From positions 7,084,139 through 7,148,138 of the forward strand of contig OZ007516.1 in the NCBI GenBank assembly GCA_963931865.1: a DNA stretch of 64,000 bases. The letters are read 5' to 3'. Each line of letters opens with the position of its first letter. Position 1 is the first letter of the stretch. The position numbers were made by a program, and so were the translations under genes. This DNA comes from Axinella damicornis (Eukaryota; Porifera; Demospongiae; Axinellida; Axinellidae). The notes under the pieces were generated by a model that was not told the DNA's origin, did not search any database, and saw only the letters and a program-made list of their open reading frames with translations. Below are positions 20,464 through 32,305 of this stretch, piece after piece.

Positions 20464-23400
20464 CTGTAGGTAACAAACATGCATGCACAGCTATAACTTT
20501 TAGAAGCCACCGGAAACATAATGAAACACTAGCTACCTAGCCACTGTACTGTGGGCTAGTGATGTACCGATGTGGAGATTTGCTCATAATCATCATCGTT
20601 CCAACAACCAATCTTGTACATAAATGTGTGCCACATTGCCAGCCTAACTATACACGTAGTCCTCACGAACGACAGAAAATTGGTCATGTAGGAAGTAATT
20701 CTACTGATCGGTACCGATTTGGTACCAGTACTGATAATAATCATTATGGATGTTCACTGTGGGCCTTCACTGTTGGAATGCTACAAATGGTACATTGATC
20801 CACATGGGATAACCATTCCTTGGGTTGTATCCAGTCTAGAAGCACTCGGCTCTTAGAGCACGTATGGCACGTATGGTAATGATAAGCACATGCAAGGTCC
20901 GAGGGTACGAAATGTCCCCTCTAATTATCCGAACAGTCAAAAATTAATAATTATGGTCATTTGGTGCTAACTATAATGCACATTAAATTACTCGTGTGGC
21001 TCATTTGGTGTATTAGAGTGGTTAGGCAACTACATGATGGGGGGGCATCAGTATCCAATGCACTGGTGGCAGCGACAAAGAGGCATATTGCCGTGTTCCC
21101 TTTCAGCATTGTCCAATCTGTCTCTATACATGAAAGCTACAAACAGCCAATGGGAAGGTAAGCTCATGCTTTCACATCGCTGTACCTGCTTATAAGAATG
21201 TATCCACACATCAGCAGCTGTCAACTTTATTTGACTAAATAATTTCAAGAACCACACGTTTAGCACAGTGTTGTCGATATGTAATCAAACAACCAGTCCT
21301 ACAGTATTACAGACATTCGTAAGTGCTATGCCACATGGGCTCTCACACGTACCTGATGGGATGATGGGAGTCTCAGACTGTTTTCCAAGCCACACATCAT
21401 GTTTACTGCAGAGCTGATAATACTTATGTGTTTGGGTACACACGAGAAAGCGGAGTTCATCGTCAATGTACGTAGTGGCTGTGTGTGGTGGTGTGGCACC
21501 ATGGCCACACTCACATATGCATGAAGCTATATGTGACAGTCTCGTGTAGAAATCGAAGATTGTTCCGCATTGGCCAAAAATGAGTTAGTGTTGCTAATCG
21601 AAGCCTTGTGGCTTTGCGGAAGTCTTAGCGCTAATTGTTGCTTGAACAAGGGTCGTATACGCACGCGGTACCGTCAACACCGATAAGATTCAACGCTCTG
21701 TATCTGCGGTTGTGCGATAGCTACAAACACGCCAACAGTGAGAGGGATCCTTCGTCTAAAGCAGCAGCACCTATGAAGACTTGGCAATTCCTTAGACAAG
21801 GGATCCATCTTGCTGCTGCTTTTTGTCCCATGTTTCTAGAATAGGCTCTAGAAAGCGTTGAAAATAAAAATTTATAATCGCGTTTATCTCGCATTCCGGA
21901 ATCGATTTCTACACGGGAATGTCACATATACATTCCAGTCCCTGCACTCCTGTCTGCATAGTTTGTAGCTACTATAGGGCTTGAGCGATTGTGGATTTTC
22001 CAACATCACGATTATTGTATCCATATAACAATTATTTTGCCAAAAATTTCCGTTTGAAGGAGACCTGCTTACAAACTTTCAAGGTCACAAGGCGATGGTG
22101 GACAGAAGCCACGGTTGACAGAACCCATGGCCACGCAGTGCTTATGCATTCATAGTCCTGATAATTGTATTCACAGTCCTGATAATTGTATTCACAGTCC
22201 TTAGGTATATTCATGAAAACCCATAAGCACTTTTGCGGGTCTGATTAACATCGCCGTCACCATTGCCGCAATCACCATCACGGTGCTTGGAGATAATCAC
22301 GATTAACCGCTCAGCCCTAGCTGCAAGTTCCACCTCTCACCAGGGATGTCATTATAATAACACTTTCACCCACAAACCGTGAGTCCCATTCTCACACAAT
22401 TGCACAAGCATTTTATCAATTGTAGTAACATGCACGTGGATAGCCAATCATGGGTGACTATACAAACTGCGGCTCTAGCGCGCACGGCGCTGCCGCTATA
22501 ATCAACATTGTTTGCTCAAACGTTGTTGCTGCCAACTGGTGCAGTCTAGACTTTTTCAGCGGCTCTCTGTGTCGTCCAGTTTTCGGTGATTGTGTTTGTC
22601 CACTATGCGAACGTGAAATACCATCATCTAACTCAGATCACTTGAACAATGGTTAATGGACTAGAAGGCCTAAATACGCGTTAAATTTTCGTGGTTGAGG
22701 GCAACTACGAAACAACGACAAATTCCCGATCTACGGTATGAACAAAGGTAAAGGTTTAGGAGGGGGATTGACAGTGGTACAAAGACAGAACACAAGATGC
22801 CAAGTCCAACACGTTCTGACTGTAATATTTCTGACAATTTTTACGGTCAGCCAAGTGTACGTGTATTAAAACTAGTACTGCTGTGCTGCGCTCACGGTCC
22901 TTCTGCGATCCTTCAAGCCCTGCAGATGGACTCTCCGATCCCAAAAGATCTCTGTCGCTCTCCGTTCCTTTACGAGGTATTGCCTCAGGAGGTGCTCGCG
23001 AATCGACAAGCGAGCGGGCCGAAGCGGAAGGGAAGAAGCGCGGGCCGTACAGGAGCCAGAAGAACGTTTTGTTGGTACATCAGTGGCCATGGCATAGCAG
23101 CGGCTCGTTCGTACGTCTCCATTCTTGATTTTCGTTGATGAGCTATACTATGAAAATTTAACATCACGAAAATTTTACACACGAAATATTTTTAAGTTAA
23201 CACGAAAATTTCCCGATCTACGGTAGCGTGTACATGCTATCCCGAAATGCTGGCAATGCTAGATCTTGACCTTATACGCCGTACATGCAGTGTACGAACA
23301 TGCGTCACTGAATTACTGCCGCGTACTACGATGCAACTAGGGGACTCTTCAGCATAACAAATCTCTAAACCAAGTTGACAGCTACAAAGCAATTATAATC

Positions 23401-23466
23401 AAACTGCGCACGTATTCGTGCACCAAAAAAAATGTTAATGGGCTCTGCTGTTGCTGGACATTGACT
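20464..23466. other. 3-kb gene-poor interval
   Basis: No exon recognised on either strand. Short open frames (for example 22450-22656 plus) have no recognisable family. At 22700-23225 the motif AATTCCCGATCTACGGTA and its variant AATTTCCCGATCTACGGTA occur about 490 bp apart in direct orientation, suggesting repeat-derived sequence. Three near-identical TTCACAGTCCTGATAATTGTA-like units lie near 22150-22200. Confidence 0.4.
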
Positions 23467-24033
23467 TCATGGTTCGAACCTCTCTCCAAGCATGCCCTGG
23501 CTCTCTTTATGATCGATTGTGCACCAGAAGTTAAACTGTTGTTCGATCAACTCCTGACGTTCGATTTTGCCATTTTGGTTCTTGTCGATCACTTTGAACG
23601 CGGCTTCAGCCATCCCATGATCCAAGCCGTTGATTTTCATCGCCAGCTTGTACTCGTCCAGTCGCACAAAGCCGTCGTGATTGGTATCAATAACGTCATA
23701 AAATGCATGCTGCACCTTGTCAAGAAGAAGCTTTTCACCCCGTTTCTTCCTTGCCAGTTCAGCTTCAGAAAATTTCGCCGCCGCTTTGAGAAATTCTTCT
23801 TTGGCGAATCGTTTCCCTTGGGTTAGTCCGAGCGCGAGACAACTCTCCTCCACACAATCGCGATATACTGCAAGCAACTTTGGGTCCGGTTTTGCCTCCT
23901 CCTCCATCCTTTTCAGGGTAATTTGGTAATCCTCTTGGGTAACATAGCCGTCTTTGTCAACATCGAGCAAGGCAAACATTTCCCCAATTCTATGGACCCA
24001 ACTGGCACATTGCAGGAAGTCTTCGCAAGACAT
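23467..24033 (-). CDS. Intronless EF-hand protein, sarcoplasmic calcium-binding/aequorin-like class
   Basis: A single open frame of 188 aa. The first ATG is at 24033; a GTG one codon upstream was not used as start. Three canonical EF-hand loops are visible: residues 24-35 (DVDKDGYVTQED), 116-127 (DTNHDGFVRLDE) and 150-161 (DKNQNGKIERQE). The second EF position (about 70-82) is degenerate, the 1-3-4 pattern found in sarcoplasmic calcium-binding proteins, luciferin-binding proteins and coelenterazine photoproteins. No signal peptide. It probably buffers or senses cytosolic calcium. Photoprotein activity is not implied. The lack of introns is unlike its neighbours and could reflect an old retrocopy or simple lineage loss. 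Confidence 0.85.
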   Translation of the reverse strand: MSCEDFLQCASWVHRIGEMFALLDVDKDGYVTQEDYQITLKRMEEEAKPDPKLLAVYRDCVEESCLALGLTQGKRFAKEEFLKAAAKFSEAELARKKRGEKLLLDKVQHAFYDVIDTNHDGFVRLDEYKLAMKINGLDHGMAEAAFKVIDKNQNGKIERQELIEQQFNFWCTIDHKESQGMLGERFEP

Positions 24034-24455
24034 CACTCAAGATTGATAGGAAAATCAACTCGCATTGAAGCAGGGAATAGCTTGCAACGTTGCAAGGACT
24101 GCTAAATGAATTGCTCGAGCGCTCGTTATATACAGGAATCCTTGCGTAGACCATTCCATATATGAAGCGCAGGCAGGGCTGCAGTTCTGCTAATCACATT
24201 ATTAATGCAATTATTTACTACTGCACGTGCTGCAGCTGTACTTAAGCACTGAACTTTGGCCTTTAATTACATTTCACACAAACGAGTTTCGACCACAAAA
24301 TTAATTGTCCACTTAACGCAACAGACGATTGGGCTGTTGCAAGGGTTTGGAAAAAGCCCTGTATATATACACCATGCAGTGATTTGCCCTCAAAGCCACA
24401 TCACCGGCTAAACAAGCAAGGTCCTACATACCGTATAGCGGAAAATTTGGCAGGG

Positions 24456-26108
24456 GTTTTAATAATAATAATGATTTTATTGACAGTAAAGGCCAGAAGG
24501 CCCATTAGTCACAGTATAAGTGTGTACATGAATGTGATGAGTTGAGGGTGGGCTGCGGTTTAACCTTGAAATTGAGCAGACCTGTGCTTGAAAGCCTTGT
24601 ATATAAACGAACCTAACAAATGGAGTAACTTCTTATCGTTCACTGACCACACAAATAGAAACTTGTCTAACGTACTGAGATGGAGAAAAGAGTGATTCAG
24701 TGCACAACAATATTTTAATAGTGATGAGCGTTCCGGTAATTCCTCATACAGTTTACAAGAGAACATGAAGTGTGGTTCATCTTTGATTTCTGTGTTGTTG
24801 CAGACCCAGCATGTTCTTTGGTCTGCGGGTATTGGTGAGGGCATTGCGTACCGAGCTGTTTCTATTCTCAAGGCATGTGCACTCACTCTTAATTTGCATA
24901 TTGGTATTCTGAGATACGAAGGTAAGGTTAGATAGGCTTCAGGAGCTAGGTTTCGTTTAAATAACTTGTACAGTCTTAGTTTCCCTGTTGTGTTGCTTAG
25001 CTCACTTTGCCATGACTGTGTGTACTGATCTTGAAGTCTTTGTTGGAGGTTATTGATGACTGCACGCTGGTCCACTATCTGGGGATTTAGCCAGATTTCA
25101 GCGAATCCTGCCCTCTCTAACACCTTTTTAATGTGTACTGCCCAAGGAGAATCACTGAGCGATTCCAGGTAGGCTTCACTGAGGTAAGAAGAAATTTCCC
25201 GATCTGTTGCCAGTCTCAGCCAGTACTTAACCATTAGGACATTTCGTCTAACGTCTAGTGGTGTTCTGCCTATTTCTCCATAAACTGCGAGATTTGCTGC
25301 TGAACTTGGTAGACCTAGCGCAAACTTTATAAATTTGCGGTGCACTTTTTCTATCTCTTCTGCCTTTATGTAGCCCCAAGTCTCACTACCATATTTCAGG
25401 ACTGGTCGTACAAGAGCATCGAATAGATGGCTGAGCAGTAACGGGTTAGGGTATTGTAGTTTCGAAGCCTTTTTAAGCAGGCAGAACAGAGACTTTTGTC
25501 CCTGTTTTGCTAGGGTGTCCACTGCTGTTTTCAAGCCCCCATTGCTTGTTAAGATAATTCCAAGGTATCTGTATGACTTTGTTACTTCAATTATGCAAGC
25601 TGTAGGGCGGGCTGGGGTCCTTTCTCCTTTGGAACCTAAATTCCATAACCTTCGTTTTCTCCATGTTAATTCTCAGGTTCCATTTTGAGCAGTAGTCCCC
25701 CAATATCTGAATCGATTTCTGTAGGCCTGCTGGTGTGTCAGCTAGTAACACTAGGTCATCAGCAAATAATAAAAGGTGGAGGTTTGTAGAATTGATTTCA
25801 ATTGAACCCGAGTTGTTTTCTACTAGGTACTTCTCGAGGTCGTGAATGAAGAGCCTGAAAAACAGCGGGCTTAAGTTACAGCCCTGTCTTACTCCCTTCC
25901 TGTACAAAAATTCCTCTGATGTATCCGAATTAAGAGTGACTCTGGAAGAGGCTTGCCCATACATACTCTGGAGAATATTTAGCATTGTAGAACTTAGGTC
26001 ATACGAGGCAAGCTTGCTCCATAGGAGTCTGTGATCCACTGTATCAAAGGCTTTCGAGAAATCCACGAAACAAGTGTATAGTTGTTTGCCTCTCTTCTTG
26101 CGTGATTG
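24456..26108 (-). mobile_element. 5'-truncated LINE with reverse transcriptase, frameshifted
   Basis: Minus strand. 26066-25587 encodes reverse transcriptase blocks (DFSKAFDTVDHRLL, GVRQGCNLSPLFF, LLLFADDLVLLA). 25534-24560 encodes the C-terminal region with a CCHC-type knuckle (CWVCNNTEIKDEPHFMFSC). The two frames are joined in sense by a one-base frameshift near 25590. The 3' end is followed by an AATAATAAT-type tail at 24462-24475. The 5' end is cut within the RT domain near 26108. The catalytic FADD is intact but the copy cannot make a full protein. Confidence 0.9.
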
Positions 26109-26352
26109 AATGGCTGTGATTTGGCGATTTGGCGGCGCAGGAAAAAAATCGCCAAATTAAATTCCGCCAATATTAAACCCCACTCCAGCTGGCCACGCGG
26201 ATATGCACAGTATACCATTATTGGCGCTGTACCAGTACTTCGGAAAAGACAGCTGTATACTCCCAAGAGAACGCGACATCGGGGAGTCCTCTCTCTGCGG
26301 GAAGGAACTACAAGCGCTCGAGCGCATCACCGCCACAGCGCAATCCAGTCGC

Positions 26353-27212
26353 CTCTCTCGGACGGTACGTAGTCTCGGTACCAGACTATTCGCGCACGGC
26401 GGAATAGTCTGGAAGACTGCCCATATACGAGTGGTTCTAACACCAGGAGCGCATGAGCCGCTGAAGGCGGCGAAGGAGCGTTGAACTCCCAATGCCCGCC
26501 CTAGGACATGTTGTATTACTTCACACCTCCAAAATTAAACCTTATATGGCAAGAGGCCACTACGTATGCAGTTGTAAGGATTTGTGTGAAACCCAGTCTA
26601 GCCACTAGCCCCTCTCCGCCCGGCTGGTCAAGCGGGCGCGCGGCGAAAGCGGGCGCGCGGCTTCGCCGCGCGCCCGCTTGACCGGCCGGGCGGAGAGGGG
26701 CTAGCGGCTAGACTATGTGAAACCCAGCTAAGTAGGTGTGAAATACAAATTGGCCTTTGTGCAGCCACAGTTGTACTAGAGCTAGCTGACTTACGCGGTA
26801 CCGCAAATGTCTTCCATATATACCAAAAGGTGTGAGGTAATACAACATGTCTTTACTAGTTCAACGCTCCTTCGCCGCCTTCGGCGGCTCATGCGCTCCT
26901 GCTAACACTCACACCATTTGGAAAAAGCCCTGTATACACCATGCAGTGATTGGCCCTCAAAGCCACATCACCGGCTAAACAAGCAAGGTCCTGCGTGAGT
27001 GTTAGAATCACAGCGAACCACAGCGGCTCCATATACGGCACGTTATTCCAAGGCGTTATAAGTATACTGCTTGCGTGTAGTTTACGGTATATGGAAGCGC
27101 TGTGGTTTGCAGATTCTTGGAGACTTGGTGTCAGAACCACTCGTATATGGGCAGTCTTCCAGACTATTCCGCCGTGCGCGAATAGTCTGGTACCGAGACT
27201 AGACGGTACGTG
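26353..27212. repeat. Inverted repeat arms around a family C element
   Basis: A stretch of about 80-90 bp at 26353-26443 (GGTACGTAGTCTCGGTACCA and onward) recurs inverted at about 27123-27212 (ending CTAGACGGTACGTGG). Between them lie the element at 26444-26901 and a roughly 75-bp segment (26916-26993) that is also present in direct orientation at 24349-24425, on the other side of the LINE. The region is therefore a stack of repeat insertions. Confidence 0.75.
26444..26901. mobile_element. Inverted-repeat element with 7-bp target duplication (family C)
   Basis: Termini CAGGAGCGCATGAGCCGC and GCGGCTCATGCGCTCCTG are inverted copies, with pairing extending to about 37 bp. The element is flanked by CTAACAC on both sides (26437-26443 and 26902-26908), a perfect 7-bp direct repeat. 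Inside is a second GC-rich inverted repeat (CGGCTGGTCAAGCGGGCGCG and its complement, 26620-26700). No open frame, so non-autonomous. Confidence 0.9.
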
Positions 27213-27299
27213 GGGCTCCTAACTGTTTTGAAAACGTGATGGCCTCTCACACATCTCTCTACTTTGAAGGTCTCCGTGGCTAGCTACGTCATTATTATT

Positions 27300-27725
27300 A
27301 TTAAATTTTAATGACAAATAAAGGCCAGGAGGGCCTATTAGTCAGGAAAATTGCACAAACAGACGTCTAGCTAGCTAGTGGATAGATTCACAGTGAGGGG
27401 CTCTTGACAGAAAGCCTTGCTGTACTGTGTGGGCTAGCAGTGGCAGCAGTTTGGAGTCCGTGCTAGTCATTATGAAGAGGAACTTGTCCGTAGGAGACTT
27501 GTGCTCAAATGGTGGTAGTATTTTAGAGCAGTGTTGAAATAGTTTTTGCCTGCTGAGCAATGGACAATTTATTAAGAAATGTTGTTCATCTTCTAATACT
27601 CCACAGAGGTCGCACTGTCTCTCCTCCACCGGGGTTGGAGTTGGGACAGTGTAGCGGCCAGTCTCGATTTTCAGGCCATGGGCACTACATCTGAAACGTG
27701 CGAGAGGGACTCTCGGAAGGGTCAA
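27300..27725 (-). mobile_element. 3' fragment of a second LINE of the same family
   Basis: The minus strand encodes a C-terminal knuckle segment (QCDLCGVLEDEQHFLINC) and DKFLFIMTSTDSKLLPLL, resembling the end of the LINE at 24456-26108 (DKFLFVWSVNDKKLLHLL). Both 3' ends share GGCCTTTA/GGCCTTTATTTGTCA-like sequence and an ATTATTATT tail. Only the last 110 or so codons remain. Confidence 0.85.
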
Positions 27726-28042
27726 TATTTTTTTGGCGTTGATTTACATGGAATGACCTTACTGCAATTCTGCTGCTATTACTGCTATTATTGGTATTAC
27801 TGCTATTACTCTTTTTGTATTACAGACTACTATTCTAACCCTAAGTGTTTAGGGTTAGGGTTAACCCTAAGCTGACTATCACAGCCACAAAGACTAACGT
27901 GGAGCCCGAGAGAGCATTATTTCACATTATATCGGTTGATCGGGACTGCTGACAGATGATCGGGAAGATGGTCGCGACGACCGTGCCGTAGCTATGCGTA
28001 AACAGCGCTCTCCAATTTCGATCGTCCAGCGATCTCCCGCAA

Positions 28043-29810
28043 ATGCGACAGCACTTAACTTTTTCATGGAGGAAAGAGACGAGGACTCCGCAGTCTCGAG
28101 TGAAAAGTAAACTCTATAACGATCTACATGGTCCGTTTTTCTGTACTAGTAAAGTCAGCTACAAAATCATCAGACCCTGGAAATTTCAGACCAATCTCCC
28201 TTACCTGATTCTTTCTAAACTATTGGAGAAACACATACATGGTCTTATGTACGAACACCTAGCCAACCAACAGGAGCTATCGGACTCCCAGTGGGGTTTT
28301 CATTCTGGTAGATCAACAGTGACTGCCCTATTATCAGTGACTCAGGAATGGCTCTCCATGCACTCTTGAACATGGCCATGAGCTCTGCGCTGGCCTCTTC
28401 TTGAGAAGCTGGAAAGCCTGGACTTTGATACTCACATTCTGCACTGGGTTACCGACTGTCTAACCAACCACTCACAGAAGGTTGTGGTCAATGGCCAATC
28501 CTCACCGTCAGCCCCTGTAATATCTGGTGTGCCTCAAGGTTCCGTCCTTGGACCCTTACTTTTTCTGATCTACATTAATGATCTTACTAAGATCAATCTC
28601 AGGGATGGTGCTAAATTAACACTTTATGCCGATGATGTACTGTTGTTTCGAACCATTAACTCACTGGAAGACTTTGTTGCTCTCCAGGAGGACATTGACA
28701 AGGCTGAGAGCTGAACTTTCTTGCACTCAACTGGAGTATATGGTAGTCTCACGCAGGAGAACTGCATCTACCCCACCACAACCTCTCCTTCTTGACAACC
28801 ACCCACTAGATTAGGTGAAAATGTTCAAGTACCTTGGTGTTCTTTTGTCGCATGACCTCTCTTGGGGTGAGCATGTTCAATCTGTCTGCAGTAGGGCTAG
28901 AAAGTCCTCGGTCTACTCTATACAGACGATTTTACAGTAACGCACCAAGCCATTCCCTTCTTCAACTCTTGTCTTGATTATGCGTCTGCCATTATATATG
29001 GTCCCCTCACGTAATGAAAGACGAAGTTGTGCTAGAAAATGTTCAGAAATTTGCCTGTAGTATGGCCACAAAATTTTGGAACGGTGGTTATGAGGATCTT
29101 CTAGATGTTGTTGACCTTCCTTCACTGGAGTGTCGGAGACTTGAAACCAGGCTATGTCTTGTCAGGAGCTTATGAGCGGCGAAGCCGCGAAGGAGCGTGT
29201 AACTCCGGTTCCGTCCAAATCCTAATTACTTACGTATTTCCGTTTTGGTGACGAAGAGGAAGGCGTCTTCAAACAGTGAGGGGTCCCGGGATCTTCAAAT
29301 CTACCACGTTTTTGTCGCAAATCGCTTTCACTGTCACCCGTTCGCTTGGCCATTTCACTGCGGCTAGGTCAAAGGCGCTCCACTGAGCGAGTGTCAAACT
29401 TCTCACATCGCTACCACAGAACACGTGGGTTTTTATGTCGTCATTATGACGCTAGATTGAAGAACAGGTTTCCATATTTGGAAGTTCGCTAGCTAATAAT
29501 TTGGATTTCGACGGCACTCGGGCGTATGCGGTAGTTGCACGCTCCTTCGCGGCTTCGCCGCTCATAAGCTCCTGGTCTTGTGTACAAGATCGTCCACAAA
29601 CTGTGTTACTTTGATGATGGCATTTTTATTCCCAGTAGCTACCTCTCTTACTAACCATGCACCTCACAACCTTGTATTGACCTGACCCTTTCTCATACAA
29701 TGTACGAATTCTATTTTTATTCATTTGTACCATACACTATTAATTTTGTTTCTGGATTCTTCACTGGTCTGTGCATCCTCTGCTTCTGCATTCTTTACGC
29801 AAAGTAAAAT
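28043..29810 (+). mobile_element. Decayed LINE with YADD reverse transcriptase, split by a family C element
   Basis: Plus strand, several stops and frame changes. RT blocks readable are NQQELSDSQWGF with HSGRSTVTALL, then GVPQGSVLGPLLFLIYINDL, LTLYADDVLLF and FKYLGVLLSHDLSWGEH, all typical of CR1/Jockey-type non-LTR elements and different from the LINE at 24456. The C-terminal part (CRRLETRLCLV) is interrupted at 29162 by a 412-bp inverted-repeat element and resumes at 29575 (LVYKIVHKLCYFDDGIF). The insertion is younger than the LINE. Confidence 0.85.
29163..29574. mobile_element. Inverted-repeat element with 7-bp target duplication inside a LINE (family C)
   Basis: Termini CAGGAGCTTATGAGCGGCG and CGCCGCTCATAAGCTCCTG, inverted over about 37 bp. 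Flanked by GTCTTGT on both sides (29156-29162 and 29575-29581). The LINE sequence reads across the insertion once the element and one repeat are removed, confirming the boundaries. A partial relative (CAGGAGCTTATGAGTGCCAC) lies near 32863. Confidence 0.92.
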
Positions 29811-32041
29811 TTAATGCTTCTACAAACATGCACCCTAGCTACTGAGTCCGTCCAATGAGAGTAATCTACACCTTCATTAATGAAGCTTATATTAGGGATC
29901 ATGTCTTGTATTAACCTATGTTGCTGTGTACATGTATCCTTGTCTATTATGACAGAATTGTTATAGAAAAAAAAACTTGTCAACACTGTCTCACGTGAAG
30001 GGATCACGTTCGCGCGGGGTTTCATTCTGAAATCGGATTGACGCCTCTTGAAAATTTGCGGCATGCAATATAGCGCTTTGATTTCCATAATTGGTGCTCT
30101 ATATAGCACTGCAAACTCTGTAAACATTGCAATAAGCCATGCACGTAGATATTATGCTCATAAGAGAATGTCTTGGTATATACGCAGAGAAATGTATATA
30201 CACAGGAGAAATGGAAAAGATTGTCTGAATTGTGTAGGTGAAAAAAATTACGAGGTAGCTAATAGCTTATTGATGGTTGAGGTGTGCTGAGTTTCAAGTT
30301 CAGGATCCAGGCCAAGTTCATGGGGACTTTCAGCAAATACCAGCTCCTTCTGTCACTCTATCTCTACATATATAATGACGGCCAGCTAATGGCTGTCGAC
30401 TGTCTAGTTATTAATTCCCTCTGCTCTTCCCATACCCTAGCTATGACGGATCTGATGCTGCTTGCAGTCCTCCCCGGTACTCTCCTATGTCCTGCAATAG
30501 AACCCCACAGCATCTCTCTGAGCAACCAGATCTCCTCCCTATAGCCTCAGCCTCAGGCAGCACAAGTGAGTATCAGTGATATGCATGTTTTTCCCAAGCC
30601 TCATACACAACTAGCCCATATGCATGCTGTTCAACCCTGGCCCTCCACCTTACCTTATGAATATGAGTGCACTGCATGTCTGCTGGTTGATCGTCTGTTT
30701 TTCAACAGACAGTACGTAACTGTTGATTTAACTTCATGCACTTGACAGTTGCACTCTATGAGGACACAATGCTCATAATTGCAATACTAGCTACTGTCTG
30801 AAGACGCAGGGTCCTATTATTCTCCTCAATTCCCAATACTAATTACCCCATGCGTTAGCGCGCAGCAAGGGTAGAGTGATCGGTTTGTCAGTCTGTCAGT
30901 CTGTCCACAGTCCACACAAAAATAAGCAGTAGAATAATATTTAGCTTTACATGCAGCACACTCTCAGGCCTCGGTTAGTGATTGCCTATTCTGCAATCTG
31001 ATTGGAGCTGCAATATTTTTACAGCTGGTACAAAACCTGACATAATTATAGACTTCAGACCAGCACTTACACACTCGGTCTGGCTTCGCCAGACCAGTAC
31101 ACAACATGAAGCTTGAAGGACTGAGAGCTGAAAACAGCACATTAAGTTTTATACTACAGTTGTGATACCGGGTGTCTCAGTGTTCCCCTGAACAGATATC
31201 ACTTGCACAATATTAGCTACTTCCTTCCCTTCCCTTCCTCTCCCTTCGCCTCCCTTCTTGGAAGTTCTCCCCTCTGTCCCTTTTCACCCCTTCCCTCTTC
31301 CCATATCCTAGCTGTGACGTGATGAAACCTGGGCGGGGACTGATAGGTTGAAATGTAAAATCTGTGGCAGCATGAACTAAGGAGGGGGGATCAGTACGTA
31401 TTCGGTTGGTAAGGTTGAACAGCACGGGCTAGCTGTGTACTTAGCTTGCATGGGAAACACAATATCATTTGTGCTGCTGGAATGGTTGCTAATTTGCTAT
31501 GGAGGAATCTGATCTGGTTGCTCAGAGAGACAAGATGGGGTTCTAATTGCAGGACATTTCATGCACTTGACAGCTGCACTGATATACAGGCCCCGGCAAT
31601 GCCAGTATGCATGGCTATTTTATGTTGAGTTCAGTATGAAGATGCATGCTGCATGTAATACATGGTAACTGAAGCCATGACCACATCAAGTATATACGTG
31701 TTCTGATAAAAAATGACTGGCTGGTCAGGCAGCACACTACGATTAATGGCATGAACAGAATCTGATATAATAATACCAGGCTCGGTACATATAGCTTGCT
31801 TGATCTGAGGTTAGGGGATGAAAGACTATAATAGTGGCAAGGGCAGACTTAGGCTGATAGCTTGCTTGTTCTGAGGTTAGGGGATGAAGGACTATATAGT
31901 ACGTGGCAAGGGCAGACTTAGGCTGTTGGCCTCAGATTGCACAGTAGCATAATATTTTCCTATAATAATTATGTTGCTGTTTCTATGAGAGTTCCATTGT
32001 ACGAAGATGAGCATCCACACTGCTCACAATAATTTGTGAGC
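29811..32041. other. Gene-poor interval with a local duplication
   Basis: No host exon recognised. At 31793-31923 a roughly 65-70-bp unit (GCTTGCTTGATCTGAGGTTA through GGGCAGACTTAGGCTG) occurs twice in tandem. Near 30880-30910 GTCAGTCTGTCAGTCTGTCC resembles the CAGACTGACAGACAGACGG stretch at 42130 in inverse orientation. Nothing else is supported. Confidence 0.4.
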
Positions 32042-32222
32042 ATAATACTTTGTGAATAATAATTAGTATCAGGAAAATAATAAGGGTCTACATGTAGCAG
32101 GGTTGACCCCGCCCCCTTCAGACACAGTGCTGCACTATATAATAATTATTCTATAGTGCAGCACTGTGTCTGAACAACCCTGCTACACCGGTTATTATTT
32201 TCCTATTCACAAAGTATTATCT
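32042..32222. repeat. Fold-back element
   Basis: ATAATACTTTGTGAATA on the left pairs with TATTCACAAAGTATTAT on the right. AGGAAAATAATAA pairs with TTATTATTTTCCT, GTAGCAGGGTTG with CAACCCTGCTAC, and CAGACACAGTGCTGCACTAT with its complement around a short AT-rich loop. The right arm lacks a few segments of the left arm. A MITE-like palindrome. Confidence 0.85.
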
Positions 32223-32305
32223 TTCTCCTCAAAGAAATTCCATGACATACATTGTGCTTGTCCCAGAAAATATAGGGACACTATGCAACTACAAGCCACA
32301 CAAAC

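Noticed and set aside
22450..22656. 68-aa cysteine-containing frame on the plus strand
   Set aside because: Short, no recognisable domain, and located in repeat-like sequence.
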